DNA of 64,000 nucleotides from Prevotella sp. (GTDB lineage Bacteria > Bacteroidota > Bacteroidia > Bacteroidales > Bacteroidaceae). The notes beneath the pieces are model-generated. The model saw only the letters and a list, made by a program, of their open reading frames with translations, made no database searches and was not told the origin of the DNA. Shown here piece by piece: positions 52,848-61,494 of this stretch (position 1 is the stretch's first letter; every line of letters begins with the position of its first letter). The stretch lies in NCBI GenBank assembly GCA_017449025.1, contig JAFSKJ010000069.1, positions 1 through 64,000 on the forward strand, given 5' to 3'. The position numbers and the translations under genes were made by a program.

Positions 52848-54469
52848 AAAGTAAAACATGGAATAAAATGAGAGAGTCAAAGAGAAAAAACTGGTGGCTG
52901 GCATGTCTGTCTGCTTTCATTTTTTGTTCGTTCAACCCTTCTTGGGCGCAAATGCACATCAACATGGGCGAGGACTCGCCGCTGCGTAAGTTGCAGATAG
53001 CCGAGCTGGCAGTGTCGAACCTCTACGTTGACAGCGTAGACGAGAGGAAGCTGGTGGAGGATGCCATACGCGGCATGATAGAGAAGCTCGACCCGCACTC
53101 GTCGTATGCCACACCGAAGGAGGTACAGCAGATGAACGAGCCGCTGAACGGCAATTTCGAGGGCATAGGAGTGCAGTTCAACATGATTGACGACACGCTG
53201 CTCGTCATACAGCCTGTCACTGGCGGACCATCAGAGCGCGTGGGCATCATTGCCGGCGACAGAATAGTCTCTGTAAACGACACGGCCATAGCAGGAGTGA
53301 AAATGTCGAAGGAGGAAATCATGCGCCGGCTGCGCGGACCCAAGGACACCAAGGTGAGGCTGGGCGTGGTGCGACAGGGCATCAGCGAAAGACTTATGTT
53401 CACCGTTATGCGCGACAAGATTCCCGTGAAGTCGATAGATGCCGTCTACATGATAAGCCCCGAGGTGGGATACATACGCATAGGAAACTTCGGGGCAACC
53501 ACCCACGAGGAGTTTCTCAAGGCTCTCGACAAGCTCTCAGACCAGGGCATGCAGCACCTCATTCTCGACCTCCAGGAGAACGGCGGCGGCTACCTCCAGG
53601 CTGCCGTGGCCATAGCCAACGAGTTCCTCTCGAAGGGCGACCTGATTGTCTATACCGATGGCTTGCGTACTCCCCGCCAGGAGTACCGTGCGCGCGGTGA
53701 GGGACAGTTCATGTTCGGGCGCGTGGTGGTGCTCGTCGACGAGTACACGGCCTCGGCTGCTGAGATTGTCACCGGAGCCATACAGGATCAGGACCGCGGA
53801 GAAGTGGTGGGACGCAGGACTTTCGGAAAGGGACTGGTGCAGCGACCCATCGACCTGCCCGACGGCTCGATGATCCGCCTTACCGTGGCACACTACTATA
53901 CGCCCTCGGGCCGATGCATACAGAAGCCATACGTCAAAGGCAAGCAGAAGGATTATCAGATGGACGTGGTCAACCGCCTGCGCCACGGCGAGCTTACCAA
54001 CCAGGACAGCATTCACTTTGCCGATTCGCTGAAGTTCGAGACACTGCAGCGCCACCGCACTGTCTATGGCGGAGGAGGCATAATGCCCGACCACTTCATT
54101 CCCCTCGACACCACACGCTATACCAACTACCACCGACAGCTGGCCGCCAAGTCCATAATCATTCAGCAGAACCTGCGCTACGTGGACAACAACCGTCAAG
54201 AGCTGAAGAAGAAGTACAAGACTTTTGACAAGTTCAAGAGCCACTTCAATGTACCGCAGCAGCTCATCGACGCCATTGTTGCCGAGGCCGACAAGCAGGG
54301 CGTGAAACCTAAGGACGACGCAGAGTTTCAGAAGACAATGCCGTACCTGCGCCTGCAGCTGAAGGCTCTCGTGGCTCGCGACCTGTGGGACATGAGCGAG
54401 TATTTCGCCATCATCAACGAGGAGAGCGACGCTGTGAAGAAAGCCCTTGAGCTACTTGTTGAGCCGTAG
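52844..54469 (+). CDS. S41-family C-terminal processing protease
   Basis: Encodes 541 residues from an ATGA overlap with parE. Signal/anchor helix [19 protein letters not shown], a PDZ domain (about 95-185, [20 protein letters not shown]), and the S41 catalytic core with Ser in [11 protein letters not shown] and Lys in [10 protein letters not shown] (about residues 305-330). Longer C-terminal region than Prc-short forms. Periplasmic processing or quality control of envelope proteins. Its 3' end overlaps the convergent NigD-like gene by 18 bp. Confidence 0.92.
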   Translation: MKSKTWNKMRESKRKNWWLACLSAFIFCSFNPSWAQMHINMGEDSPLRKLQIAELAVSNLYVDSVDERKLVEDAIRGMIEKLDPHSSYATPKEVQQMNEPLNGNFEGIGVQFNMIDDTLLVIQPVTGGPSERVGIIAGDRIVSVNDTAIAGVKMSKEEIMRRLRGPKDTKVRLGVVRQGISERLMFTVMRDKIPVKSIDAVYMISPEVGYIRIGNFGATTHEEFLKALDKLSDQGMQHLILDLQENGGGYLQAAVAIANEFLSKGDLIVYTDGLRTPRQEYRARGEGQFMFGRVVVLVDEYTASAAEIVTGAIQDQDRGEVVGRRTFGKGLVQRPIDLPDGSMIRLTVAHYYTPSGRCIQKPYVKGKQKDYQMDVVNRLRHGELTNQDSIHFADSLKFETLQRHRTVYGGGGIMPDHFIPLDTTRYTNYHRQLAAKSIIIQQNLRYVDNNRQELKKKYKTFDKFKSHFNVPQQLIDAIVAEADKQGVKPKDDAEFQKTMPYLRLQLKALVARDLWDMSEYFAIINEESDAVKKALELLVEP

Positions 54470-55144
54470 GGTCTTTGTCACCGTGCCTGCGTAGGTGTTC
54501 ACGGTGAGCGCCACTGAGTCGGCCCCGATGGTGCTGGCAGGAATGCTTAAATAAGTAAGGTGTGAATAGTATTCGGGCACGCCGCCTTGGCTGTGGTACA
54601 GCTTAAGGTGGCGTGTCTTGGTGTTGTCGGCATTCACCATGAGCGTGTCGTCGAGCAAGGCCAGCGTATGGCGCGCCTTGTCGTCGTCGCCCGTGCCCGT
54701 CATCAGCAGCATGCCAATGTTCAGGTAGGCGCCGTTGCGGCTCATCCACACGCTTTGCAGCTTCACGGGGTCGGTCACCATGCCTTTCTTGAAGAAATCC
54801 TTGGTGTGGGGCATGAGTGTGAGCACCTGCCCAAGGCTGACAGCCTCGGTGGTAAAGGGACTGTCGGTGGCCGACGGCTTATGGTAGAGCGCGGCACGGT
54901 AGACGGTGTCGGGAGCGCTTGCCCATTTTGCGGCATAGGGCTGTGTAAGGCGTAGCGAGTCGCCGTCGTCGGTGATGACGTAGTCCACCAGGGTGCTCCC
55001 GTTGGTGTGTGCCCTTACGAAGTCGGCCGTCAGCAGCGAGTATTCGCCCTCGCCCTCCTCGTAATCGTCGATGGTGCACGAGAGAAGGGCGGTGGTGGCC
55101 AAGGCCATCAGCCCGAAGAGTAGCCGTTTTGTTGCTCTGTACAT
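54452..55144 (-). CDS. NigD-like lipoprotein
   Basis: Encodes 230 residues from ATG 55144 (MYRATKRLLFGLMALATTAL then LSC). The lipobox cysteine follows LLSC at about residue 23, with DDYEEGEGEYSLL after it. The beta-sandwich body resembles NigD-like proteins of Bacteroidales (DGDSLRLTQPYAAKW; SLPIPASTIGADS-like end). Function unknown, though NigD was first linked to a bacteriocin gene region. Last gene of the PASTA-to-NigD minus-strand operon, 13 nt after the acyltransferase. Confidence 0.75.
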   Translation of the reverse strand: MYRATKRLLFGLMALATTALLSCTIDDYEEGEGEYSLLTADFVRAHTNGSTLVDYVITDDGDSLRLTQPYAAKWASAPDTVYRAALYHKPSATDSPFTTEAVSLGQVLTLMPHTKDFFKKGMVTDPVKLQSVWMSRNGAYLNIGMLLMTGTGDDDKARHTLALLDDTLMVNADNTKTRHLKLYHSQGGVPEYYSHLTYLSIPASTIGADSVALTVNTYAGTVTKTLRLNK

Positions 55145-55157
55145 AGTTGCCGGATTT

Positions 55158-56300
55158 TTACTGTATGCCGCAGGCGGCATTGTAGTTGCGTAGCGGATTG
55201 GCGTACATGGTGAGCATGCGCTCGCGGAGGAAGGCCTCGTCTTTTCCGTCGATGCTGATTTTCTCCATCTGCTGGGCCATGTAGCCGTCGAACAGCTGCT
55301 CGTCTGCCGGGCTTTCGCCGGTGCCTTCAAGCTTGCTCAAGGCAATGCGGTTGGAGGGGAAGATGCGGTAGTGGCGATGTATCTCCTGGTCGATGTGAGC
55401 CGCCACGGCGTCGAACAGCTCCGACTTGGGCATGTCGGCGGGCAGGGTGTCGAGCCACGGGTCTATGCAGGGGGCGCAGTGGTAGTGTATGCCGCCCTTG
55501 TAGCCCAAGATGCCGGTCTTCATCGACAGCACGTCGTCGGCTTTCGACTTCTTCCATCCCTCAATGTCGCGCCTCAGCTGGTACTCCTGGGCCTTAAGGT
55601 AGTCGCACGGGTCATACTCGTAGCTGATGCTCAGCGGAACGAGGTGCAGCTGCTTAAGCCGCTCCACTACCGTGCCCTCGCCGCCCATGGCCATCATCTT
55701 CAGTATGCTTGGCTGGGTGCGGTCGTTGCTGTCCTTGGCGCGTCCCTCCCGCTGTGCTATCCACACGTTGTCGTTCTTCTCGCTGATCACGTAGTGCATG
55801 TACTCCGAGAGACGCTTCGACGATGCCAGCATCTCGCGTATGCCCAACGAGCGCTCCACAATGAACGACTTGTTCAGCCTTACCAGGTCCTTTATCCATG
55901 GTGCTGCCAGCAGGTTGTCGCCAATGGCTATCTCGCATGTGGTTCCGAAACCGGCGTCGAACAGCATCATGTCAAGCAGGGCTGAGTCGAGCACTATGTC
56001 GCGGTGGTTCGAGATGAAGGTGTAACGCTTGGTGGTGTCAATGTTTGTCACGTCCATGTCGCAGCCTGTCGACGCCTTTGACAGCAGGTCCTTGAGGAAG
56101 CCGTAGCAGAAGGTTGTCTGGAATTCCAGGTTGGTCTTACACTGCCGGAGCTTTACCTCCAAGGCGTTGAAGGGCACGCCAGGGAACACGGCAGCCACCA
56201 CCGAGCGGAACTGTGGATCGGCGCACAGACGGTCGTAGACAGCGGGAAGCTCTTCCGGCTCGTACGGCCTGATGGGGTCGAATATCTCTGGTATTCTCAT
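55158..56300 (-). CDS. PlsC-like glycerolipid acyltransferase
   Basis: Encodes 380 residues. The acyltransferase HxxxxD motif is NHRDIVLD (about residues 98-105), followed by the substrate-binding block NKSFIVERSLG and IAQREGRAKDS. Such enzymes transfer acyl chains to lysophosphatidate or to other envelope lipids. The length exceeds plain PlsC (about 240), with a helical N-terminal and a longer C-terminal part, as in the Bacteroidota glycerol-acyltransferase family. It starts 1 nt after the ddl stop. Confidence 0.85.
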   Translation of the reverse strand: MRIPEIFDPIRPYEPEELPAVYDRLCADPQFRSVVAAVFPGVPFNALEVKLRQCKTNLEFQTTFCYGFLKDLLSKASTGCDMDVTNIDTTKRYTFISNHRDIVLDSALLDMMLFDAGFGTTCEIAIGDNLLAAPWIKDLVRLNKSFIVERSLGIREMLASSKRLSEYMHYVISEKNDNVWIAQREGRAKDSNDRTQPSILKMMAMGGEGTVVERLKQLHLVPLSISYEYDPCDYLKAQEYQLRRDIEGWKKSKADDVLSMKTGILGYKGGIHYHCAPCIDPWLDTLPADMPKSELFDAVAAHIDQEIHRHYRIFPSNRIALSKLEGTGESPADEQLFDGYMAQQMEKISIDGKDEAFLRERMLTMYANPLRNYNAACGIQ

Positions 56301-56301
56301 C

Positions 56302-57348
56302 TTAGCTTAACTGGTTTTCAACTATTTCCGTCAGGATGTCGGTCATCGATAGCCCGGCGGCTGCGGCCTGCTGGGGTATGAAGCTGGTCTGCGTCATGCC
56401 GGGAGTGGTGTTTACCTCGAGCATAGAGATGCGGCCTTCGGGCGAGATTATATAGTCAATGCGTATTATGCCGTTGCAGCCTAAAATGTCGTAGATATGG
56501 CTGGTAATCTTCGACACGCGCTCCGACAGGTCGCTGCTTATTCGTGCAGGAGTGATTTCCTTCACCTGTCCGTTGTACTTGGCATTGTAGTCGAAAAACT
56601 CGTTCGACGTCACCACCTCGGTAATGGGCAGCAGCACTGCCTTCTGGCGGGTCTTGTAGCAGCCCTGAGTGATTTCGGTGCCCTCGAGGAAGCTCTCCAC
56701 CATCACCTCCGGGCTTTCCATGATGGCCTTGCGGATGGCAGGTGCCAGCTGATCCTTGTTCTTGACCTTCGACACGCCGAAGCTGGAGCCGTCGGCGGCG
56801 GGCTTCACAAAGCAGGGCATGCCTATGCGCTGCTCTATCTCGTCGTCGCTCACCAGCTCCTCATAGCCCTTGCGGATGAGCAGCGAGTCGGCAACGCTGA
56901 CACCGTAGCCGCGCAGGTACTGGTTCAGTGCGAACTTGTCGAACGTGAGGGCCTCCACCAGCACGCCGCTGGTGGAATAGGGCAGGTGTATCAGGTCGAA
57001 ATAGCCCTGCAGCAGGCCGTTCTCGCCCGGGGTGCCGTGGATGGTGATATAGGCATAGTCGAACACGTGCTTCTTGCCGTCGGCAGTGAACGAGAAGTCG
57101 TTGCGGTCGATCTTGGCCGTCAGGCCGCCGGGCAGCTCCACGTGCCAGTCCAAGCCTTTTATGTCTACTATGAATACGTTGTAGCGCTCCTTGTCGAAGA
57201 AGGAGTATATGCCCTGTGCAGAGCGCAGCGAGACGTCGTGCTCCGACGAGTCGCCGCCGCATACTATGGCGATGTTCCGCCTGGAAGCTTCGTCCACAGT
57301 CTCCCGGAAGGAGGCTTTTGAGCTTGTTGAAGCCATTGTAGTGTCCAT
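56302..57348 (-). CDS. ddl: D-alanine--D-alanine ligase
   Basis: Encodes 348 residues, ATP-grasp ligase forming the D-Ala-D-Ala dipeptide of peptidoglycan. N-terminal IAIVCGGDSSEHDVSLRSAQ (substrate-binding loop), ATP-binding FVKPAADGSSFGVSKVKN and metal-binding MLEVNTTPGMTQTSFIPQQ. Standard length. Cotranscribed with PASTA and pseudouridine synthase genes, a common Bacteroidota wall-related cluster. Confidence 0.95.
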   Translation of the reverse strand: MDTTMASTSSKASFRETVDEASRRNIAIVCGGDSSEHDVSLRSAQGIYSFFDKERYNVFIVDIKGLDWHVELPGGLTAKIDRNDFSFTADGKKHVFDYAYITIHGTPGENGLLQGYFDLIHLPYSTSGVLVEALTFDKFALNQYLRGYGVSVADSLLIRKGYEELVSDDEIEQRIGMPCFVKPAADGSSFGVSKVKNKDQLAPAIRKAIMESPEVMVESFLEGTEITQGCYKTRQKAVLLPITEVVTSNEFFDYNAKYNGQVKEITPARISSDLSERVSKITSHIYDILGCNGIIRIDYIISPEGRISMLEVNTTPGMTQTSFIPQQAAAAGLSMTDILTEIVENQLS

Positions 57349-57375
57349 GTTGTTTTCTTTGTGTATTATCTGTTT

Positions 57376-58497
57376 CTAACTGTCTGTATGGTTGTCGTCC
57401 TCTTTCTTGGAGGGGCTTGGGTAGGCTTTGCGCCATTTGTCTATGAGTGCTGCCATGTCTGCGGGCCACTCGGAGCTGAAGTCCATCTGCTCGCCCGTGA
57501 CGGGATGGCGGAAGCCGAGGGTGCGGGCGTGCAGGGCCTGCCGCGGACAGAGCTTGAAGCAGTTCTGTATGTACGCCTTGTACGATGCCGTGCGCTCGCC
57601 GCGCAATATCTCGGTGCCACCGTAGCGCTCGTCGGCAAAGAGCGGATGGCCTATGTGCTTCATGTGGGCACGTATCTGGTGGGTGCGACCCGTCTCCAAA
57701 CGGCACTCTATAAGCGTGGTATAGCCGAAAGGCTCTTCCACACGCCAGTGGGTGACGGCAGGCTTGCCCGTGTCGGAGTCGGGCGGAAACACGGCCATGC
57801 GCTGACGGTCGCGGGGGTCGCGACCAATGTTGCCTTCTATGCGCCCCTCTGCCTCGGTGAAGTGCCCCCATACCAGGGCGTCGTATGTGCGACGGGTGTC
57901 GTGGTTGAAGAACTGCAGTCCCAAGTCGCTTTTGGCCTCGGGGGTCTTGGCCACCACAAGCAGGCCGCTGGTGTCCTTGTCTATGCGGTGCACAAGCCCC
58001 ACCTGAGGGTCGTTGGGGTCGTAGGTGGGCAGGTTGCGCAGGTGCCACGCTATGGCGTTGACCAGCGTGCCGCTGAAGTTGCCCACGCCCGGGTGCACCA
58101 CCATTCCCGCTGGCTTGTTAACCACCATCAGCACCTCGTCTTCATACACCACGTCGAGGGCAATGTCCTCTGCCACTATGGTGGTGTCGAAGTGCGGGCG
58201 GTTCAGCATCAACGTCACCACGTCGCCAGGCCTCACCTTGTAGTTGCTCTTCACTGGGCGGCTGTCGCGACCCTGCTGGCGGTCGTCGGCGGTGCTGACG
58301 TGTATGAACCCGGCATCGGCAGCCTGCTGGATGCGGTTGCGCGATGTGTTGCGCAGGTGCTCCATCATGTACTTGTCAACACGCAGAGGAACCTGACCGC
58401 TGTCAACTTCCATGCGTATGTGCTCGTACAGCTCCTGTTGCTCGTCAGCGTCGGCAGCTGCGCACATCTCGTCTGTCTCTATCTCGTCGCTATTCAT
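57376..58497 (-). CDS. RluA-family pseudouridine synthase
   Basis: Encodes 373 residues from ATG 58497 (MNSDEIETDEM). An earlier frame start lies inside the upstream gene. N-terminal S4 RNA-binding domain (about 40-110, RVDKYMMEHLRNTSRNRIQQ). Catalytic block GLVHRIDKDTSGLLVVAKT with the conserved Asp, and RTHQIRAHMKHIGHP. Modifies uridines of 23S rRNA, most likely RluD-like from the S4 domain. Overlaps the PASTA gene by 8 bp. Confidence 0.92.
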   Translation of the reverse strand: MNSDEIETDEMCAAADADEQQELYEHIRMEVDSGQVPLRVDKYMMEHLRNTSRNRIQQAADAGFIHVSTADDRQQGRDSRPVKSNYKVRPGDVVTLMLNRPHFDTTIVAEDIALDVVYEDEVLMVVNKPAGMVVHPGVGNFSGTLVNAIAWHLRNLPTYDPNDPQVGLVHRIDKDTSGLLVVAKTPEAKSDLGLQFFNHDTRRTYDALVWGHFTEAEGRIEGNIGRDPRDRQRMAVFPPDSDTGKPAVTHWRVEEPFGYTTLIECRLETGRTHQIRAHMKHIGHPLFADERYGGTEILRGERTASYKAYIQNCFKLCPRQALHARTLGFRHPVTGEQMDFSSEWPADMAALIDKWRKAYPSPSKKEDDNHTDS

Positions 58498-59176
58498 CAC
58501 CGTATATGGAATGGGGAGGCTTGATGCCGCTGCTGTCCAAGGGCAGCTCCTCAAAGGTATCGAATTCTTCATCCTCGCCGTAGTCGGGGTCGGTGAAGTC
58601 TATCTCGCCTGTGGTGTCGTCGTACTGGCCGTTGCCAATGAGGAGCGTCAGAGGCTGCTCCACCGACACCAAGTCGCCGGCACCTACGCGACGGCCGCGG
58701 CACATAATGCCGTAGACCCAGTCCTTCTCACCTATTATATATTTGGGCGGGAGCAGCCTGAAGCCCATGGCGGTGAGCTTGGCCTCGGCCTCGCGGTAGC
58801 TGCTGTTGTCAACCAGGTCGGGAAGGGCAAACGTTGGCGACGAGGGGGAGTTGACAGTGACGTAGATCACGTGACCTGTCTTCACCAGGGCACCGGCACC
58901 GGGCGACTGCATAAGCACGCAGTCGGCGGGCAGACGCTTGTTGTAGCCGGAGTCGCTAACCTGTATGCGCAGGCCGTCGCTCTCCAACAGCATCTTGGCC
59001 TCGTTGAACTTCATACGCGACAGGTCGGGAACCTTGATGCCTTCTCCGTGGTGAGTATAAATCTCTAACCCGAACTTCACGCCCAGGAAGAGAAGACCTA
59101 TTACCACAACCATCGCTATCAGGTTGCCTATCAGGTAACCACTGACAAACTTACCCAAGAATTCCCTTGTCTTCAT
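58490..59176 (-). CDS. Membrane-anchored PASTA-domain protein
   Basis: Encodes 228 residues. One N-terminal transmembrane helix (about 14-36, GYLIGNLIAMVVVIGLLFLG) precedes two PASTA domains (about 45-110 and 115-185), each opening with the VPDL/LPDLV pattern. There is no kinase domain, so it differs from PASTA Ser/Thr kinases. PASTA units bind peptidoglycan or septal proteins. First gene of the operon with the pseudouridine synthase and ddl. The acidic C-terminal tail has several Asp/Glu runs. Confidence 0.88.
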   Translation of the reverse strand: MKTREFLGKFVSGYLIGNLIAMVVVIGLLFLGVKFGLEIYTHHGEGIKVPDLSRMKFNEAKMLLESDGLRIQVSDSGYNKRLPADCVLMQSPGAGALVKTGHVIYVTVNSPSSPTFALPDLVDNSSYREAEAKLTAMGFRLLPPKYIIGEKDWVYGIMCRGRRVGAGDLVSVEQPLTLLIGNGQYDDTTGEIDFTDPDYGEDEEFDTFEELPLDSSGIKPPHSIYGDE

Positions 59177-59186
59177 ATTCTCGACC

Positions 59187-59195
59187 GCAAAATTA
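59187..59195 (-). promoter_or_regulatory. Promoter -7 element for the PASTA-ddl operon
   Basis: The minus strand reads TAATTTTGC ending 10 nt before the ATG, implying a very short leader. Confidence 0.6.
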
Positions 59196-59269
59196 CTAAA
59201 AAATGTAGTAACTGCAAAACATTTGGAAAAAAATATTGAATAACTCTTTCGGCGTTTAATCTTTTTTGT

Positions 59270-59278
59270 TACCTTTGC
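59270..59278 (+). promoter_or_regulatory. Promoter -7 element for the TlpA-like gene
   Basis: TACCTTTGC with TTG-containing sequence 20 nt upstream, about 43 nt before ATG 59322. Divergent from the PASTA operon promoter. Confidence 0.65.
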
Positions 59279-59321
59279 ACCCGTACGAGAGCATAAAACT
59301 TACAAACTCAAAAACTTACAA

Positions 59322-59873
59322 ATGAAGAAAATCGCTTTTTGCATGATTATGGCTGCCTTCGCCATTGCGGGGTGTGCCGCCGACAAGGTGCGAGGCAACA
59401 GCACCGCTGACAATAATGAGCAGGCCGCGGAAACAACACCTGCTGCCACACAGCAGCAGCAGAACGCTGAGGGCATGGCTCCAGACTTTACCCTTAACGA
59501 CATCAACGGAAAACCGCTCGCACTAAGCTCACTGCGCGGCAAGTATGTGGTTATCGACTTCTGGGGTTCGTGGTGCGGATGGTGCATAAAGGGCATTCCG
59601 AAGATGAAGGAGTACTACGCCAAGTACAAGGGAAAGTTCGAGATTCTCGGCGTGGACTGCAACGACACGGAGCAGAAGTGGCGCGAAGCTGTGAAGACAC
59701 ACGAGCTGCCGTGGCTACACGTCTACAACACACGCGACTCGAAGGTGCTCGAAGACTATGAGATACAGGGATTCCCAACAAAGGTCATCGTAGACCCCGA
59801 GGGAAAGATCTTCAAGACAGTCATTGGAGAGGACCCGGCCTTCTACACCATGCTCGACGAACTGTTCAAGTAA
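59322..59873 (+). CDS. TlpA-like thioredoxin-fold lipoprotein
   Basis: Encodes 183 residues. Lipoprotein signal MKKIAFCMIMAAFAIAGC with Cys18, a polar Gln-rich linker (QQQQ), then a thioredoxin fold of the TlpA/ResA type (about 50-183) with the redox motif WGSWCGWCIKGIP (CGWC) and a cis-Pro in GFPTKV. Likely a periplasmic disulfide reductase or peroxide-handling protein. Monocistronic, followed by a shared terminator with the convergent rpsJ. Confidence 0.9.
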   Translation: MKKIAFCMIMAAFAIAGCAADKVRGNSTADNNEQAAETTPAATQQQQNAEGMAPDFTLNDINGKPLALSSLRGKYVVIDFWGSWCGWCIKGIPKMKEYYAKYKGKFEILGVDCNDTEQKWREAVKTHELPWLHVYNTRDSKVLEDYEIQGFPTKVIVDPEGKIFKTVIGEDPAFYTMLDELFK

Positions 59874-59880
59874 AGAGACA

Positions 59881-59915
59881 AAGCGGCGCAGCCGGAAACT
59901 CCAGCTGCGCCGCTT
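59881..59915. terminator. Bidirectional terminator between TlpA-like gene and rpsJ
   Basis: Perfect 12-bp stem AAGCGGCGCAGC / GCTGCGCCGCTT (59881-59892, 59904-59915). T-rich sequence follows on the plus strand, and a GTCTCTTTA-type stretch follows on the minus. Confidence 0.75.
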
Positions 59916-59936
59916 TATCATTGTTGCATTATTCCA

Positions 59937-60242
59937 CTATACCTTGATCTCTACCTCCACGCCACTGGGAAGCTCGAGCTTCATCAGTGCGTCGACGGTC
60001 TTGGCTGTCGAGCTGTAGATGTCGATAAGACGCTTGTAGTTTGACAGCTGGAACTGCTCACGGGCCTTCTTGTTTACGAAGGTAGAGCGGTTAACGGTGT
60101 AGATACGCTTGTGTGTGGGAAGGGGAATAGGGCCGCTGACGATGGCACCCGTTGACTTCACGGCCTTCACAATCTTTTCTGCTGACTTGTCCACCAACTT
60201 GTGGTCGTAGCTCTTCAGCTTGATGCGAATTTTCTGACTCAT
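59937..60242 (-). CDS. rpsJ: 30S ribosomal protein S10
   Basis: Encodes 101 residues, full-length S10 (uS10/NusE), with [34 protein letters not shown] and the closing [11 protein letters not shown]. Normally between fusA and rplC. Here it is alone, inverted relative to fusA, 40 kb away from it, with its own promoter and terminator. It also serves in antitermination as NusE. It is flanked on its 5' side by a dense cluster of dispersed repeats. Confidence 0.97.
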   Translation of the reverse strand: MSQKIRIKLKSYDHKLVDKSAEKIVKAVKSTGAIVSGPIPLPTHKRIYTVNRSTFVNKKAREQFQLSNYKRLIDIYSSTAKTVDALMKLELPSGVEVEIKV

Positions 60243-60345
60243 GATACTTTAATTTAATAATTGTAAAACGATAAAACTGTTATTCTTAGGTGCCGCTAAA
60301 GAGTCATTTGCTCAGCAGCAACCCTTTTTTCCCTATTTCGGGGCT

Positions 60346-60354
60346 GCAAAGGTA
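60346..60354 (-). promoter_or_regulatory. Promoter -7 element for rpsJ
   Basis: The minus strand reads TACCTTTGC, leaving a leader of about 95 nt. The surrounding GCTGCAAAGGTAC is the same as at the rplC promoter (864-872), so the two may share ancestry or regulation. Confidence 0.7.
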
Positions 60355-60464
60355 CACACATTTCGCGACATACGCAACACGACAACCCCAACAACCCAAA
60401 AATTTTAAGCTTATTTAATGTTTTCAACCCATAGGAAATAGTTCTTTGCGCAGACTAATGCCCC

Positions 60465-60600
60465 AGAGGGGCTTGAATGATTATCCTAAATAGTACCACC
60501 AAAGCTCCGAAGGGGCGGTAAGACCACAGGCAGGGGTGAGACCCCTGCAAACGGTAGAGAAAAAATTAGTCCCAACCCGCATTGCAGGGGTAAAGGGGGC
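60465..60600. repeat. Dispersed hairpin cluster, family C (copy 2)
   Basis: GCCCCAGAGGGGC, CTCCGAAGGGG, then AAGACCACAGGCAGGGGTGA and GACCCCTGC, shared with 27526-27745. Part of the gene-free interval 60243-61475. Confidence 0.55.
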
Positions 60601-60630
60601 TTTCTTCGCGCGCGTTTTTACACTTTTCGG

Positions 60631-60755
60631 CCGTGAAACATTGGGGGTCATCCGTAGAGTGGCACTTTACGGAGCTAAAGTGGCACTTTACGGAAATTAA
60701 GTGCCACTCTACGGTCGTAAAGTGCCACTCTACGGATAACCCCAATGTTTCACGG
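60631..60755. repeat. Dispersed palindromic element, family A (copy 2)
   Basis: Terminal inverted repeat CCGTGAAACATTGGGG / CCCCAATGTTTCACGG. Inside are AGAGTGGCACTTTACGG and AGTGCCACTCTACGG palindromes. Complete counterpart of 3024-3145. Confidence 0.8.
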
Positions 60756-60772
60756 AAAGTCACATTGTATTT

Positions 60773-60822
60773 GTTGTCTGTGTTGTCGTAACCATTCAAC
60801 GACAACTATGACAACTAAAACA
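60773..60822. repeat. TTGTCGT palindrome repeat
   Basis: GTGTTGTCGTAACCATTCAA followed by CGACAACTATGACAACT. Same unit as at 33357-33495. Confidence 0.55.
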
Positions 60823-60850
60823 ACTTTTCTGAACTCCCACGTAGGGACTT

Positions 60851-60874
60851 CTTCGCCGATGCGCATCGGCGAAG
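60851..60874. repeat. Perfect 24-bp palindrome
   Basis: CTTCGCCGATGC followed by its exact reverse complement. It has no T-run and no gene close enough to assign a role. Confidence 0.7.
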
Positions 60875-60902
60875 CAGACACACATGTTGACAATGGGGTT
60901 GA

Positions 60903-60960
60903 AAAGCCCCAGAGGGGCTTGATAGGAGTAGCCAGCCATACAGCCATGCCTTTAGGTATG
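60903..60960. repeat. Dispersed TAGCCAGCC repeat
   Basis: GCCCCAGAGGGGCTTGATAG, GAGTAGCCAGCCATACAGCC and GCCTTTAGGT(A)TGGC, close to the copy at 38773-38835. Confidence 0.6.
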
Positions 60961-61046
60961 GCGAAATGGCTGGTGAATTGACGCAGGTAGGATTGCCTGC
61001 CTTTAGGTAGGCGATAATTGTGCGCTATTTCTATGCAGAAATTTCC

Positions 61047-61282
61047 GACCTGTGCGGTTGAGCTGTAGTATGACCGCAAGGCGGTCACCTCTCAATAACC
61101 GGGCGGTGCAAAGCACCCCCGGAGAAGGTGAGGTGAGGACAACGACCCTGTAGGGGTCGCCCAATACTGCAGCTGGGGCACTCTTTTAGAGTGCTTTCTG
61201 CCGACTTCCTGCTTCCGCAGGTCCTTCGGACACTGCGGTTATTGAGCGTAGACGCTTTCAGCGTCTTTCAACCGCACAGGTC
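61047..61282. repeat. Dispersed hairpin-rich element, family B (complete copy)
   Basis: Exactly bounded by the perfect 14-bp inverted repeat GACCTGTGCGGTTG / CAACCGCACAGGTC. Internal hairpins include GACCGCAAGGCGGTC, CCCTGTAGGGG, ACTCTTTTAGAGT, GTCCTTCGGAC and GACGCTTTCAGCGTC. No ORF of substance. Counterparts at 3443-3688, 29994-30080 (deleted) and 61441-61494 (end only). Confidence 0.8.
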
Positions 61283-61440
61283 GAAAAATTCTGCCTACAC
61301 TGCCTACACTTTGCCTACACTGTTTATCGTCTTGTAAACCAGAAACTTATATAATAGTGTTGGCAATGTAGGTAAAAAAGTAACATTATATTATTTTTTA
61401 TGATTATATTTTTTTATAAAGTATCCATTTCTTTTATGCA

Positions 61441-61494
61441 TTCGGACGCTGCGGTTACCGAGCGTAGACGGTCTTTCAGCGTCTTTCAACCTCA
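61441..61494. repeat. Family B element, end fragment
   Basis: TTCGGACGCTGCGGTTACCG through CAGCGTCTTTCAACCTCACA matches the last 50 bp of the 61047-61282 copy. Its terminal part overlaps the 3' end of the next gene on the minus strand. Confidence 0.6.

Noticed and set aside
55145..55330. N-terminal extension of the NigD-like frame
   Set aside because: It lies antisense-like within the acyltransferase coding region in another frame. The lipoprotein signal starts at 55144.
57361..58524. 387-codon plus-strand frame opposite the pseudouridine synthase
   Set aside because: Shadow of high-GC third positions. The minus-strand product has complete RluA motifs.
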